The notes beneath the pieces are model-generated. The model did not search any database, was not told the DNA's origin, and worked only from the letters and a program-made list of their open reading frames with translations. The position numbers and the translations under genes are program-made. Positions 41,127-50,500 of a stretch of DNA of 64,000 nt are shown one piece after another. Each line of letters begins with the position of its first letter. Positions within the stretch are counted from its first letter, which is position 1. Origin of the DNA: Sphingomonas sp. NFR15 (GTDB taxonomy: Bacteria; Pseudomonadota; Alphaproteobacteria; Sphingomonadales; Sphingomonadaceae). The stretch covers positions 57,796 to 121,795 of the forward strand of contig NZ_FMWX01000010.1 in NCBI RefSeq assembly GCF_900103265.1, in the 5' to 3' direction.

Positions 41127-41939
41127 ATGACCGACCCCCACACCCAGACCGCGCTTGTCACCGGCGCCTCGACCGGCATCGGCGCGGTCTATGCCGATCG
41201 GCTCGCACGCCGCGGCTACGATCTCATCCTCGTTGCGCGCGACACCGCGCGGCTCGACGCGCTCGCCGAGCGGCTCCGTGCCGAGACCGGCCGCACTGTC
41301 ACCGTCCAGCGCGCCGATCTCACCGCCGCCGCCGATGTCGCCGCCGTCGCCGCCACGCTCGCCGACGACGCGCGCATCACGCTGCTCGTCAACAACGCGG
41401 GCATGTCGATCACCGGCGATCTGCTGACGACGCCGACGGCGGATGTCGAGCGGCTGATCGCGCTCAACATCACCGCGCCGACCTTGCTCGCGCAGGCCGC
41501 CGGCAAGGCGTTCGTCGCGCGCGGGGCGGGATCGATCATCAACATCGCCTCGGTGCTCGCGCTGATCCCCGAGGCGTTCGACGGCGTCTATTCGGGCAGC
41601 AAGGCGTATCTGCTCAACCTCAGCCAGAGCCTCGCCGCGCACTATGGCGACAAGGGCCTCTACGTGCAGGCGGTGCTGCCCGGCGCGACGCGTACCGAGA
41701 TCTGGGCGCGCTCGGGCAAGGATGTCGATTCCTTCCCGCCGGAGATGGTGATGTCGGTCGACGATCTCGTCGATGCCGCGCTGGTCGGCTTCGACGCGCG
41801 TGAGACGGTGACGATCCCGCCGCTCGCCGACGCGCATCTGCCGCATTGGGAGGCGATGCAGAGCGAACGCGGCGCGCTTGCGGGCGTGCTCAGCCGCCGC
41901 GATCCCGCCGCGCGCTACGCCGGCGCCGCGCGCGCCTGA
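41127..41939 (+). CDS. short-chain dehydrogenase/reductase
   Basis: 270 residues. Rossmann-fold SDR: NAD(P)-binding TGASTGIG at 12-19, NNAG block, catalytic Ser in NIASVLAL, Tyr155 and Lys159 in VYSGSKAYLL. Start ATG 41127 is preceded by AAGGAGA. Classical-SDR layout; substrate not known. Regulated presumably by the divergent HxlR gene. Its last 25 bases overlap the end of the opposite-strand gene. Confidence 0.93.
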   Translation: MTDPHTQTALVTGASTGIGAVYADRLARRGYDLILVARDTARLDALAERLRAETGRTVTVQRADLTAAADVAAVAATLADDARITLLVNNAGMSITGDLLTTPTADVERLIALNITAPTLLAQAAGKAFVARGAGSIINIASVLALIPEAFDGVYSGSKAYLLNLSQSLAAHYGDKGLYVQAVLPGATRTEIWARSGKDVDSFPPEMVMSVDDLVDAALVGFDARETVTIPPLADAHLPHWEAMQSERGALAGVLSRRDPAARYAGAARA

Positions 41940-43018
41940 ACGGCCGGGCGCGCGGCCCGCGCCCGCCGCCGCGCCCGCTTGCCGCCGCGCCGTGCCGCCG
42001 CCCGGTCGGGGCCGGCGGCGCGGTCGTGCGCGGCGGTGTCGCGCGCTTCGCGTGCCAGCGCGCGCAGCAGCGTATCGACCGGCGGCAGCGCGCCACTGTC
42101 CGCCGCCGGGCGCGCCACCGGCTCGTCGGGCGCCGGCGCGTCCTCGGGCTCCGATGCGAGCGCCGCGATCGCCCACGGCGCATCGTCGCCGGGGAACAAA
42201 GTGACGTCCTCGATCGGCATCACCGGCTCCTGCGTCAGCCAGGTCGGCTCGTCCGCCTCGCCGCAGCGCACGAACGGCGCGGTCGGATCGTCGAGTTGCG
42301 CCGCCGCCGCCTGCATCCCGCCCTGTTCGATCACCGTATCGGCCGCGCGCTGGCGCGCCGCGCAATCGGCGAGCGCCGCCGCGATCGCCGCCTGCGCTTC
42401 TGTGTCGAGCGCCACCCCGGCGAAATCCTCCAGCGCGCGCGTCGCATCCTCGGCGCGTTCGGCCCCGCCGCCGCGCGCATCGCCCGAGATCACCGTCCGC
42501 ACCGTCGTCGTCGAGGCCTGCGCGACCGCCGCCGCGCCGCCCGCCTCCCCGACCGCGCCGGCACCCGCCTCGGCGCGCGTGCTGAAATAGTTGACCGTGG
42601 TGCGCCGCCCCTGCGCATCCTGCCCGTAATGGCGCAGGCAGAACATCAGCAGCGCGTCATTGGTCTTGCGCCGATAGCCGGCGAGCTTGCCGCCCACGAA
42701 CACCGGCACCAGATAGCCCTCGATCGCGCGCTCGAACGCGATGTCCTTGAGCCGCTGCACCCCGAAATCGAGCGCCGCCTCCCACGCCCGCCGGAACTCC
42801 TCAGCCCCCGGTGCGCGCCTGAGCGTATAGCAATTCGCCTGCGCCATATTGACCATCCGCGCCGCCCGGCTGACCGATCCGGTATCGGCGAGCGCCTCGA
42901 TGAACGCCTTCTGCCGCGCCGGCGTCCAGCCGTCATGCCGCTGCTTCTGGCGCGGCACGGGGGTGAAATCGGGCAGGGCGGGGCGGTCTTCGCGCGGCGT
43001 GGGGACGCGGTTTTGCAT
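41915..43018 (-). CDS. HTH/terminase-small-subunit-like protein, unknown function
   Basis: 367 residues. N-terminal half: RHDGWTPARQKAFIEALADTGSVSRAARMVNMAQANCYTLRRAPGAEEFRRAWEAAL, a helix-turn-helix like that of terminase small subunits or transposon repressors, then KDIAFERAIEGYLVPVFVGGKLAGYRRKTNDALLMFCLRHYG. The C-terminal half is low-complexity Ala/Glu/Arg-rich and probably disordered. I recall similar proteins as uncharacterised hypotheticals in sphingomonad genomes. It ends overlapping the SDR gene end by 25 bases. No phage genes accompany it. Confidence 0.75.
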   Translation of the reverse strand: MQNRVPTPREDRPALPDFTPVPRQKQRHDGWTPARQKAFIEALADTGSVSRAARMVNMAQANCYTLRRAPGAEEFRRAWEAALDFGVQRLKDIAFERAIEGYLVPVFVGGKLAGYRRKTNDALLMFCLRHYGQDAQGRRTTVNYFSTRAEAGAGAVGEAGGAAAVAQASTTTVRTVISGDARGGGAERAEDATRALEDFAGVALDTEAQAAIAAALADCAARQRAADTVIEQGGMQAAAAQLDDPTAPFVRCGEADEPTWLTQEPVMPIEDVTLFPGDDAPWAIAALASEPEDAPAPDEPVARPAADSGALPPVDTLLRALAREARDTAAHDRAAGPDRAAARRGGKRARRRARAARPAVQARAAPA

Positions 43019-43143
43019 GGGGTGGCTCCCGGGGGTGGTGATGCGGGAGTGGTAGGTATGTCAGGTGGGGGCGTGTAGGACAGGGGTTTGTTGGTTGTTT
43101 GGACCGTTATGGTTGGGGCCAGTCGCCGACAGGCCCCAACCCG

Positions 43144-43281
43144 TCATTTATTTTTCTTGTCTGGCCGCTGGGACAAAGCCGAACCGGCTGCCGTTTTCGA
43201 GTCCTTGCCGGTGCGACCGTCACGTAAAACGTTCGACGCAGCCTTGCCGGCCTTTGCGCTGGTATGCTCATCCTTCGCCAT
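43144..43281 (-). CDS. 45-aa basic Ser/Ala/Lys-rich small protein
   Basis: 45 residues: MAKDEHTSAKAGKAASNVLR then DGRTGKDSKTAAGSALSQRPDKKNK. Strong ribosome site (AGGAGAG four bases before the ATG) and codon use typical of a real gene. Small SKAGK...SAAGSALSQR-type proteins are common hypotheticals in alphaproteobacteria; function not known. The gene is divergent from the 230-aa gene with 91 bases between. Too short to be noticed by length alone; it also competes with an opposite-strand frame of similar length that lacks any support. Confidence 0.75.
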   Translation of the reverse strand: MAKDEHTSAKAGKAASNVLRDGRTGKDSKTAAGSALSQRPDKKNK

Positions 43282-43299
43282 ATATCTCTCCTATCGCGC

Positions 43300-43340
43300 T
43301 ACGATTTCGTAACACCGCTTGCATAACGCTAAGTTTCGTA
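43300..43340. promoter_or_regulatory. repeat motifs in divergent promoter region of low-GC cassette
   Basis: TACGA/TCGTA inverted repeat (43300-43311) and a second copy of TTTCGTA at 43334-43340. They lie between the 45-aa gene and the 230-aa gene and are candidate sites for the XRE domain of the linked ImmA gene; inferred. Confidence 0.35.
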
Positions 43341-43372
43341 TAAGGTTTCCGTCATAGCGACGAGGAACGTCA

Positions 43373-44065
43373 ATGATTGATATTCGCAGCGCAATTTTGA
43401 ATGCTCTTCCAAGAGAGCTATTGATAGATTTGGAAGATCGCCTGCGCGCGGCCGCGCTGAAAGCGGCGGAGGTAGTTCGCAAAGAACTTCCGCTCAATGC
43501 AAAGCGTAGCCGTGAAGCGGAAGGCCAAATCCGCTTCCGCCTCCAGGAACAGAGCTATGAAGAGGTAGTCCAGCAGCACGGGGGATACCTGCTACCAGAT
43601 GGTGTTATGTGGGGCACGGACTTAAAGGTCTTTCAGCCGTTCGCCCGTTTTCCTGGCTCCGAAGTAGGAATCATTCTTGGGTTTGCGGCTATGGCAGAAC
43701 CGGGCAAAATTCCATCGAAAAATCAGTCTCGTGCAGCGGGCGTAACGTTAAATGTGTCCCTGCAACCCAGCTTGTTCGATGAAGACGATTGTCCAAAGCC
43801 TAGCGATATTTTCGTATTGTTCCTTACCGCACGTGACCGGCAGCAAGCGGGTATGATTGAGGAAATCGCCATCGGCGTAATTGGCGCGGCCTATAAGGAT
43901 TTTATCTTCTACGCGTCCCTTGATGATTTCCTGCGAGGCTATGATAGTAAGCCAGTTGTCCCGGATGAGCCGGACGGAAGCGGTCCAAAGGTAAAGCTGC
44001 GCCCGACACGAAAGCTGTTCGTGCCGCCCGAGAAACAGCCCGATACTGAGGTCGGCGAGGAATAA
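43373..44065 (+). CDS. 230-aa protein of unknown function linked to ImmA/IrrE protease
   Basis: 230 residues, soluble. Helical N-terminus (ALPRELLIDLEDRLRAAALKAAEVV), then a mixed region with HGGYLLPDGVMWGTDLKVFQPF and LNVSLQPSLFDEDDCPKPSDIFVLFLTARDRQQAGMIEEIAIGVIGAAYKDFIFYASLDDFLRGYD. I do not recognise a named family, though the 'DIFVLFLTARD...IEEIAIGVI...FIFY.SLDDFL' layout seems reminiscent of genes next to ImmA/IrrE proteases. Lower GC than the genome. It is followed 83 bases later by the XRE-ImmA gene in the same direction. GAGGAA site before the ATG. Confidence 0.7.
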   Translation: MIDIRSAILNALPRELLIDLEDRLRAAALKAAEVVRKELPLNAKRSREAEGQIRFRLQEQSYEEVVQQHGGYLLPDGVMWGTDLKVFQPFARFPGSEVGIILGFAAMAEPGKIPSKNQSRAAGVTLNVSLQPSLFDEDDCPKPSDIFVLFLTARDRQQAGMIEEIAIGVIGAAYKDFIFYASLDDFLRGYDSKPVVPDEPDGSGPKVKLRPTRKLFVPPEKQPDTEVGEE

Positions 44066-44107
44066 GCGTCGAAACTGACGTTCTGAGTAACAAGTACAGC
44101 GTTCGCT

Positions 44108-44128
44108 CCGCACCCATAAAGGGTGCGG
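44108..44128. terminator. intercistronic hairpin in the low-GC cassette
   Basis: Perfect 8-bp stem CCGCACCC/GGGTGCGG with loop ATAAA, between the 230-aa gene and the XRE-ImmA gene. No T-run follows, so it may reduce rather than stop readthrough. Confidence 0.4.
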
Positions 44129-44148
44129 GGCCATAGGGATTCGAGCAT

Positions 44149-45363
44149 ATGCGTATCGGCACCCCGGGGTTCGTCCCTGCGAGACTCACTGAGGCGCGCG
44201 AAGCGCGCCGCATTCCTTCAAAAGCTGCGCTCGCTCGCCGTTTGGGCATGAGCGCCACCACCACCTCACGGTGGGAGGACGAAGCTTCAGGCCAAACCCC
44301 AGATAATGTGGCTTTGATCCGGCTTGCGGGTGAACTGCATGTTCGGCCCGAATTCTTCTTACGTCCTACTTTCAACAGTGAGCGGCCGACCTTTCTCCGG
44401 TCGCTCGCAAGCACGCTTGTTCGAGATTTAGATTTTCAGAAGGCGCAGATGCAATGGTTACAAGAGATCAGCTTCATCATCGGCCACTATATCGATCTGC
44501 CCGACGTTGACATTCCTGACGTACTAAATGGAGTCAGTTACACCCAGCTACGGGATGAAGATATTGAGGATATTGCGCTTCAACTTCGTCGTCATTGGCA
44601 ATTGGGCGAGGGCCCATGTGGCGACGTTGTTACAATAATGGAGCGGATCGGAATCGTGGTTTCGACTATTCCGATGAATACTACCAAGCTAGATGGCCTC
44701 TGTAGCTGGTCGCCCGCAGATGGTAGGCCGCACGTTTTACTGGCAACCGATAAGATGTCTTTCCCTCGGCGGCAAATGGATGCAGCCCATGAATTGGCCC
44801 ATGCGGTTCTCCATCATGCAGTACCGGAGGAGGAGTTTCAGGCTAATCTTCGTACTATTGAGCAACAGGCATTCCGTTTAGGTAGCGCGTTCCTGATGCC
44901 TTCTACGACGTATCCGAGGGAAGTACGCCATGCTTCGTTGGCGATGCTTGTCAATTTGAAGGAGCGGTGGCGTGTTTCGGTGAAGGCTCAGGTCAAGCGC
45001 CTGTCAGATCTCGGGATCATCCCGGAAGAGTTTTCGAGGCAACTTTACAAACTATATTCAGCAAAAGGGTGGTCGAAAGGCGAACCCCTCGATCAGCATT
45101 GGCCGATTCAGCCTCCGCGGGCGCTGCGCGATAGCCTGAATCTGATTGTTGAAAACAATGTTCGCAGCAAGGCGGACCTACTTGCTACCGAGTTCACAAT
45201 CTCGAGTACCGATGTTGAAGAGCTTTGCGGTTTGCCGCCAGGGTGGTTTGATCGAGATACCGCAGAGGTTGTTTCGCTCAAGGCCCGTGCGAGTGGGGAA
45301 GTGACCCATTACGACAGTTCTGAGGTTATAGCGTTTCCAGATCGGCGCAATTATCCGCGATGA
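44149..45363 (+). CDS. XRE-family HTH with ImmA/IrrE metallo-endopeptidase domain
   Basis: 404 residues. Residues 9-70 form an XRE helix-turn-helix (RLTEAREARRIPSKAALARRLGMSATTTSRWED). Residues 155-270 hold an ImmA/IrrE zinc peptidase: H214-E215-x-x-H218 in DAAHELAHAVLHH and a downstream EQQAFRLGSAFLMP helix. Such proteins act as regulators that cleave repressors, or as antitoxin-like partners of neighbouring genes. A C-terminal extension of about 130 residues is rich in aromatic and charged residues. Lower GC than surrounding genes. It probably works with the 230-aa protein. Confidence 0.9.
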   Translation: MRIGTPGFVPARLTEAREARRIPSKAALARRLGMSATTTSRWEDEASGQTPDNVALIRLAGELHVRPEFFLRPTFNSERPTFLRSLASTLVRDLDFQKAQMQWLQEISFIIGHYIDLPDVDIPDVLNGVSYTQLRDEDIEDIALQLRRHWQLGEGPCGDVVTIMERIGIVVSTIPMNTTKLDGLCSWSPADGRPHVLLATDKMSFPRRQMDAAHELAHAVLHHAVPEEEFQANLRTIEQQAFRLGSAFLMPSTTYPREVRHASLAMLVNLKERWRVSVKAQVKRLSDLGIIPEEFSRQLYKLYSAKGWSKGEPLDQHWPIQPPRALRDSLNLIVENNVRSKADLLATEFTISSTDVEELCGLPPGWFDRDTAEVVSLKARASGEVTHYDSSEVIAFPDRRNYPR

Positions 45364-45461
45364 GAACGGTAACGATCACGCCGCTCCGCCACGAACGTTA
45401 GCCTTAATACTATATTCTGTGTCTTCGAGCAGAAGAACGCACGAACTTCTTCTAATAAGCC

Positions 45462-45480
45462 GACGCGGCAAAGCCGCGTC
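45462..45480 (-). terminator. hairpin downstream of typA
   Basis: GACGCGGC/GCCGCGTC stem with a 3-base loop, followed on the minus strand by GGCTTATT. One of two strong hairpins after typA. Confidence 0.5.
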
Positions 45481-45530
45481 GTCGGACGCCGCTGTAGCGG
45501 CGCCGGCCGGGCGGGCCGCAGCGAGGCCGC

Positions 45531-45550
45531 GCCGGAGCTTGCGCTCCGGC
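45531..45550 (-). terminator. hairpin immediately after typA stop
   Basis: GCCGGAGC/GCTCCGGC stem with a 4-base loop, 15 bases after the typA stop. No T-run follows directly. Confidence 0.45.
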
Positions 45551-45564
45551 TTGGCGCGGCCCGC

Positions 45565-47400
45565 TTACGCCGCCTTCGCGCGGCTCTGCCGCTTGCGCTC
45601 GTTCGGGTCGAGGAAGCGCTTGCGCAGGCGGATGTTCTTCGGCGTCACCTCGACCATCTCGTCGTCGTCGATATAGGCGATCGCCTGTTCCAGCGTCATC
45701 TTCTTGGGCGGGGTCAGGCGGATCGCATCGTCCTTGCCGCCGCTCGCGCGGAAGTTGGTGAGCTGCTTGGCCTTCATCGGGTTGACTTCGAGATCGTCGG
45801 TCTTGGCGTTCTCGCCGATGATCATGCCCTCGTACAGCGCCTCGCCGTGGCCGACGAACAGGATGCCGCGGTCCTCGAGCGGCCCGAGCGCATAGCCCTG
45901 CGCCTCGCCCGCGCCGTTCGAGATCAGCACGCCGTTCTTGCGGCCCTCGATCGTGCCCTTGTGCGGGCCATATTTCTCGAACAGCCGGTTCATGATGCCG
46001 GTGCCGCGCGTGTCCGACAGGAACTCGCCGTGATAGCCGATCATCCCGCGCGACGGCGCCGAGAAGGTGATGCGGGTCTTGCCGCCGCCCGAGGGCCGCA
46101 TGTCGGTCATCTCGGCCTTGCGCAGGTTCATCTTCTCGACGACCGTGCCCGAATATTCCTCGTCCACGTCGATGATGACGACTTCATACGGCTCGGTCTT
46201 CTTGCCGTTCTCGTCCTCGCCGAACAGCACGCGCGGGCGGCTGATGCCGAGTTCGAAGCCCTCGCGGCGCATCGTCTCGATCAGCACGCCGAGCTGAAGC
46301 TCGCCGCGCCCGGCGACCTCGAAGCTGTCGCGGTCGGCGCTCTCGGTCACCTTGATGGCGACGTTGGTCTCGGCCTCGCGCTGGAGCCGGTCGCGGATCA
46401 TGCGGCTGGTCACCTTGGTGCCCTCGCGCCCCGCCATCGGCGAATCGTTGACCGCGAAGCGCATCGACAGCGTCGGCGGGTCGATCGGCTGCGCGTGGAG
46501 CGCCTCGGTCACCGAGGTGTCGGCGATCGTGTCGGCGACGGTCGCGGTGGTCATGCCGGCGATCGAGATGATGTCGCCCGCCTTGGCCTCGTCGACCGGC
46601 ACGCGCTCGAGCCCGCGGAAGCTCATCAGCTTCGAGGCGCGGCCGACCTCGACGACCTTGCCGTCGTTGTTGAGCGCGTGGATCGGCTGGTTGAGCTTGA
46701 CCGTGCCCGAATTGACCCGGCCGGTGAGGATGCGGCCGAGGAAGTTGTCGCGGTCGAGCAGCGTCACCAGGAAGGTGAACGGCGCATCGACATCGACCTT
46801 GGGAGGCGGGACGTGGCTGACGATCGTCTCGAACATCGGCGTCAGCGTGCCCTCGCGCACGTCCGGGTCGGTCGAGGCATAGCCGTTGCGGCCCGAGGCG
46901 TAGAGCACCGGGAAGTCGAGCTGCTCGTCGGTCGCCTCGAGGCTCACGAACAGGTCGAACACCTCGTCGAGCACCTCCTGGATGCGCGCGTCGCTGCGAT
47001 CGACCTTGTTGACGACGACGATCGGACGCAGCCCCAGCGCGAGCGCCTTGCCGGTCACGAACTTGGTCTGCGGCATCGCGCCCTCGGCCGAATCGACCAG
47101 CAGCACGACGCCATCGACCATGCTCAGGATGCGTTCGACCTCACCGCCGAAATCGGCGTGGCCGGGCGTGTCGACGATGTTGATGCGCGTCGCGGTGCCG
47201 GCGCCGTCGATCCACTCGATCGAGGTCGGCTTGGCGAGAATCGTGATCCCGCGCTCCTTCTCGAGATCGTTCGAATCCATCGCGCGCTCCTCGACGCGCT
47301 GGTTGTCGCGGAACGTGCCCGACTGACGGAAAAGCTGGTCGACCAGCGTGGTCTTGCCGTGATCGACGTGCGCGATGATGGCCACATTGCGGAGGCTCAT
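45565..47400 (-). CDS. typA: ribosome-associated translational GTPase TypA/BipA
   Basis: 611 residues, family length. TypA is an EF-G-like GTPase acting in ribosome assembly and stress. Seen: VAIIAHVDHGKTTLVDQ (G1), NIVDTPGHADFGGEVE (G3), VVNKVDRSDAR (G4), then the typical C-terminal SGRGELQLGVLIE and LFEKYGPHKG blocks. Longer upstream reading (from 47697) covers the repeat and terminator region, so the ATG at 47400 with GGAGGCTC nearby and the canonical MSLRNVAIIAHVDHGKTT was chosen. The terminator at 47497 separates it from the upstream receptor gene. Confidence 0.97.
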   Translation of the reverse strand: MSLRNVAIIAHVDHGKTTLVDQLFRQSGTFRDNQRVEERAMDSNDLEKERGITILAKPTSIEWIDGAGTATRINIVDTPGHADFGGEVERILSMVDGVVLLVDSAEGAMPQTKFVTGKALALGLRPIVVVNKVDRSDARIQEVLDEVFDLFVSLEATDEQLDFPVLYASGRNGYASTDPDVREGTLTPMFETIVSHVPPPKVDVDAPFTFLVTLLDRDNFLGRILTGRVNSGTVKLNQPIHALNNDGKVVEVGRASKLMSFRGLERVPVDEAKAGDIISIAGMTTATVADTIADTSVTEALHAQPIDPPTLSMRFAVNDSPMAGREGTKVTSRMIRDRLQREAETNVAIKVTESADRDSFEVAGRGELQLGVLIETMRREGFELGISRPRVLFGEDENGKKTEPYEVVIIDVDEEYSGTVVEKMNLRKAEMTDMRPSGGGKTRITFSAPSRGMIGYHGEFLSDTRGTGIMNRLFEKYGPHKGTIEGRKNGVLISNGAGEAQGYALGPLEDRGILFVGHGEALYEGMIIGENAKTDDLEVNPMKAKQLTNFRASGGKDDAIRLTPPKKMTLEQAIAYIDDDEMVEVTPKNIRLRKRFLDPNERKRQSRAKAA

Positions 47401-47496
47401 GAAATACTGCCCGATGCTTTTGAGTGAAAAGATTTCCGGCGCCGATAGCCTAAATGGCGCGTGACGGAAAGGGGGCGTCAAAAACCCCAAAACAAA

Positions 47497-47524
47497 GCCG
47501 CCGCCCCCTTTCGGGAGCGGCGGC
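47497..47524 (-). terminator. Rho-independent terminator of the Oar-like receptor gene
   Basis: Minus-strand stem GCCGCCGCTCCC/GGGGGCGGCGGC (one mismatch) with a short GAAA loop, followed by TTTGTTTTGGGG. Confidence 0.75.
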
Positions 47525-47546
47525 GATGGATGGCGGTTTCGCAGGC

Positions 47547-50500
47547 TTAGAAGCTGATGCGCGCGCCAATGCGGATGAAGTAGAGCGACGGCTTGATTTC
47601 CGCCACGCTCGTGTTCGGGTTCACTGCCGCGCTGTACTTGTACTTCGTGCAAGGCTGGTTCGGCGCGGTGTTCGGCGCGCCGTTCGGGCCGAGGCACTGC
47701 ACCGAGACGACGTCCTCGACGAACGGGAACGCTGCCTGGCGGAACTGGCCCCAGCTACGGTTGAGCAGGTTGGGGAAGTTCTGGATATCGCCGAACAGTG
47801 TCAGCTTCGACTTGCCGACGAACAGCGGCAGGTCCTGCGACACGTGCAGATCCATCTGCGTGTAGGCGCGCGAGCGGACGCTGTTGCGCGGCGCGATCTT
47901 GCCGCGATACTTGGCGAGGCCGTTGCCGTTGATGATGCTGTCGAGCTGCGCCTTGGTCGCATCGCTGTCGTAGGTGACGATCGGATCATTGTCCTTCGGC
48001 ACGTACAGCAGGAAGCGATCGTCGCGGCCGGTCACACCGAAGACCGTGCTACGCGGGTCGGTGCCGACGTCGGTCATCGTGATGCTGTACGGACGGCCGG
48101 CGTTGGTCGAACCGAACAACTGGAACGTCGTCTGGTTTTCGCCGAAGAAGGCATGGTGGAAGCCGACACCATATTTGAACGACCAACGCTGCTGATCGTT
48201 GCTGATGCCATAGGCGGCACCGCTGCCGTCCAGGAACGCGCCGTTGCCATAGTTCGAGTTGGCCGTCGAGGAGGTCGCCGGGGTCTGGTCGGTCACGTCC
48301 TGCAACGTGTACGACACGTCGAGGTCGAGGCCGAAGTCGAACGTCTTCGATGCGCGGACCACGCCGATATAGGTGCGGCCCTTGCCGGTGCGGTTCAGCA
48401 CGATGTCGGTGTTGGTGTTGGTGCCGACGAGCGGGCCGTAGCGGGTGCGGCCGTCCGGCAGCGTGCCGATCGGGATCGAGCGGATGTCGGTGAAGTACAC
48501 CTGATCCTTGACCTTGCTCCAGTAGAAGTCGGCGCCGAAGTCCCAGCCGCCGCCGAGCAGGTTGCTCGGCGTCCAGTCCGCCGACAACGTGCCCTTGTAC
48601 ACCGATGGGATGCGGAAGTTCTTGCCGAGCGCGTTGATGTTGGCGAGCGAATTCGCGCCGGTGTTGGGGATCAGCGCCTGGAGCTGGGCCGGGATGTTGG
48701 CTCCGCCCGGATTGCGGAGGATCGCGCTGGCGATCGCCGGATCGATCGGCGCGCCGTTCAGCGTGTAGGTGTTCGCGCCGGTGCGATTGATCGTCAGGCT
48801 GTTGATGCCGACGCCGCCCGCGCCCGCGCCCGCATTCGAGTAGCTGTTCGACAGATAGACGTCTGGCGAGCCGCCGCTGAAGATGCCGAAGCCGCCACGC
48901 ACCGCGATGTCCGAAACCGGCTTGTAGTTGAAGCTGATGCGCGGCTGGAGTACGCTGAGGCCCGAATAGTTGAGCGTGTTGGGGAAGCCGTAACGCTCCG
49001 TGAAGCCCGGGTTCAGCGGCACGGGCGAGTGCGAGCCATACAGGTCGAAGCGCACGCCGGCCGTGACGGTCAACTTGTCGTTGATACGCCAGGCGTCCTG
49101 CAGGCCGAACTGATACTGCTGATAGTTGAAGCTCGCCGCCGCATCGTTCGGGTTGCCGGTCGCTGCGTTCTGGTAGGTAACCGAGCTGGCATTGCGGGCC
49201 TGGAGATCGGCGACCGAGTCATAATACCAGTTGCCGCGCGTGTTCTGCAGGAACAGGTTGAAGATCTTGACCTGGTCATACTGTGCGAACAGCTTGATGT
49301 CGTGATTGCCAGCATTGTAGCGGATCAGGAACGAACCCGAATAGGTGTCGGTGTTGAACACGTTCGACTGACGCGAGATGTCCGGACCGAAGGTCACCAC
49401 CGGATTGCCGGTGCCGCACGCGATGAACGAATTGCCCGCCGCGCCCGTCGTGATGCTGTTGGGCGAGGTGCAGACCCGGTTCTGGCCGAAGCTGTTGCCG
49501 CCGAGCGAAATCTGACCGCGGTCATAGCTCTTGTAGAGGAAGCGTGCCTCGGTGGAGAGGTGATCGGTCCAGTCCGAGTTCAACTGGACGATGCCCGCGC
49601 GAAGCAGTTCGGTCGCCTTATAGGCGTCCGACGACAGGCCAAGCTGAGGACCGGAGTTGGAGGTGCTCGAGTTCTGGAGGAAGTTCGTCTCGTCGTAAGC
49701 GTTGATATAGCTCAGCGACAGTTTTTGACGATCGGAGATGTTCCAGGTGATCTTGCCGACGATCTTCTCGTCCTTGTCGGACGAGTTGGTCAGCACGCCG
49801 CCGACGTTGTAGTCGGGAAACGCGCTCTTGGCGGCGCTGGTGACACTGTCGATCAGCGACTGCGTCAGATTCGGCACCTGGCCCGGCGCGGGCGATAGCG
49901 GGTTGCCTTCGGTATTGCGCTCACCCGAGACCATGAAGAACAATTTGTCCTTGATGATCGGGCCGGACAGCGTCGCGCCATAGGTCTTGCTGTCGAAGTT
50001 GAGCTTCGCACCGCCGAGTCGGCGCGCATCGCCGGTCAGCCCATCGCTGTTGTAGCTGAAGAAGCCGGTGCCGTGGAACTTGTTGGTGCCGCTCTTCAGG
50101 ATCGCGTCCATCGCACCGCCCTGGAAACCGCCCTGGCGGACGTCATACGGCGCGACCGAGGTCGAGAACTGGCCGATCGCGTCGAGCGGCACCGGACCAC
50201 GGCGGGTCGGGTTCGCGTCCGAGTTGAGGCCGAAATTGTCGCTGACGGTCACGCCGTCGATCGAGAACTTGTTGTAGCGCGGGTTGACGCCGGCGAACGA
50301 GATCGACTTGCCGCCGCCCGAACCCGAGGTGTCCTCGAAGCGCGCGAAAGGATCGCGGCGGGCCAGATCGCGGATGTCGCGGTTGACCGAGGCGACACGC
50401 GCGATGTCGGTCGCCGTCAGGATCGTCTGCGGACCATCCGAGCGTACGCCTGCGCCCTGCACCCGATCGGCGGTGACGACGATATCCGTGCCGCCGGTCT

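Noticed and set aside
43088..43312. Plus-strand 74-codon frame over the 45-aa gene
   Set aside because: No ribosome site and no family; the minus-strand 45-aa gene has a strong site and better composition.
47454..49898. 814-codon plus-strand frame opposite the Oar-like receptor
   Set aside because: Antisense shadow; Arg/Glu/Val repeats and no start signal.
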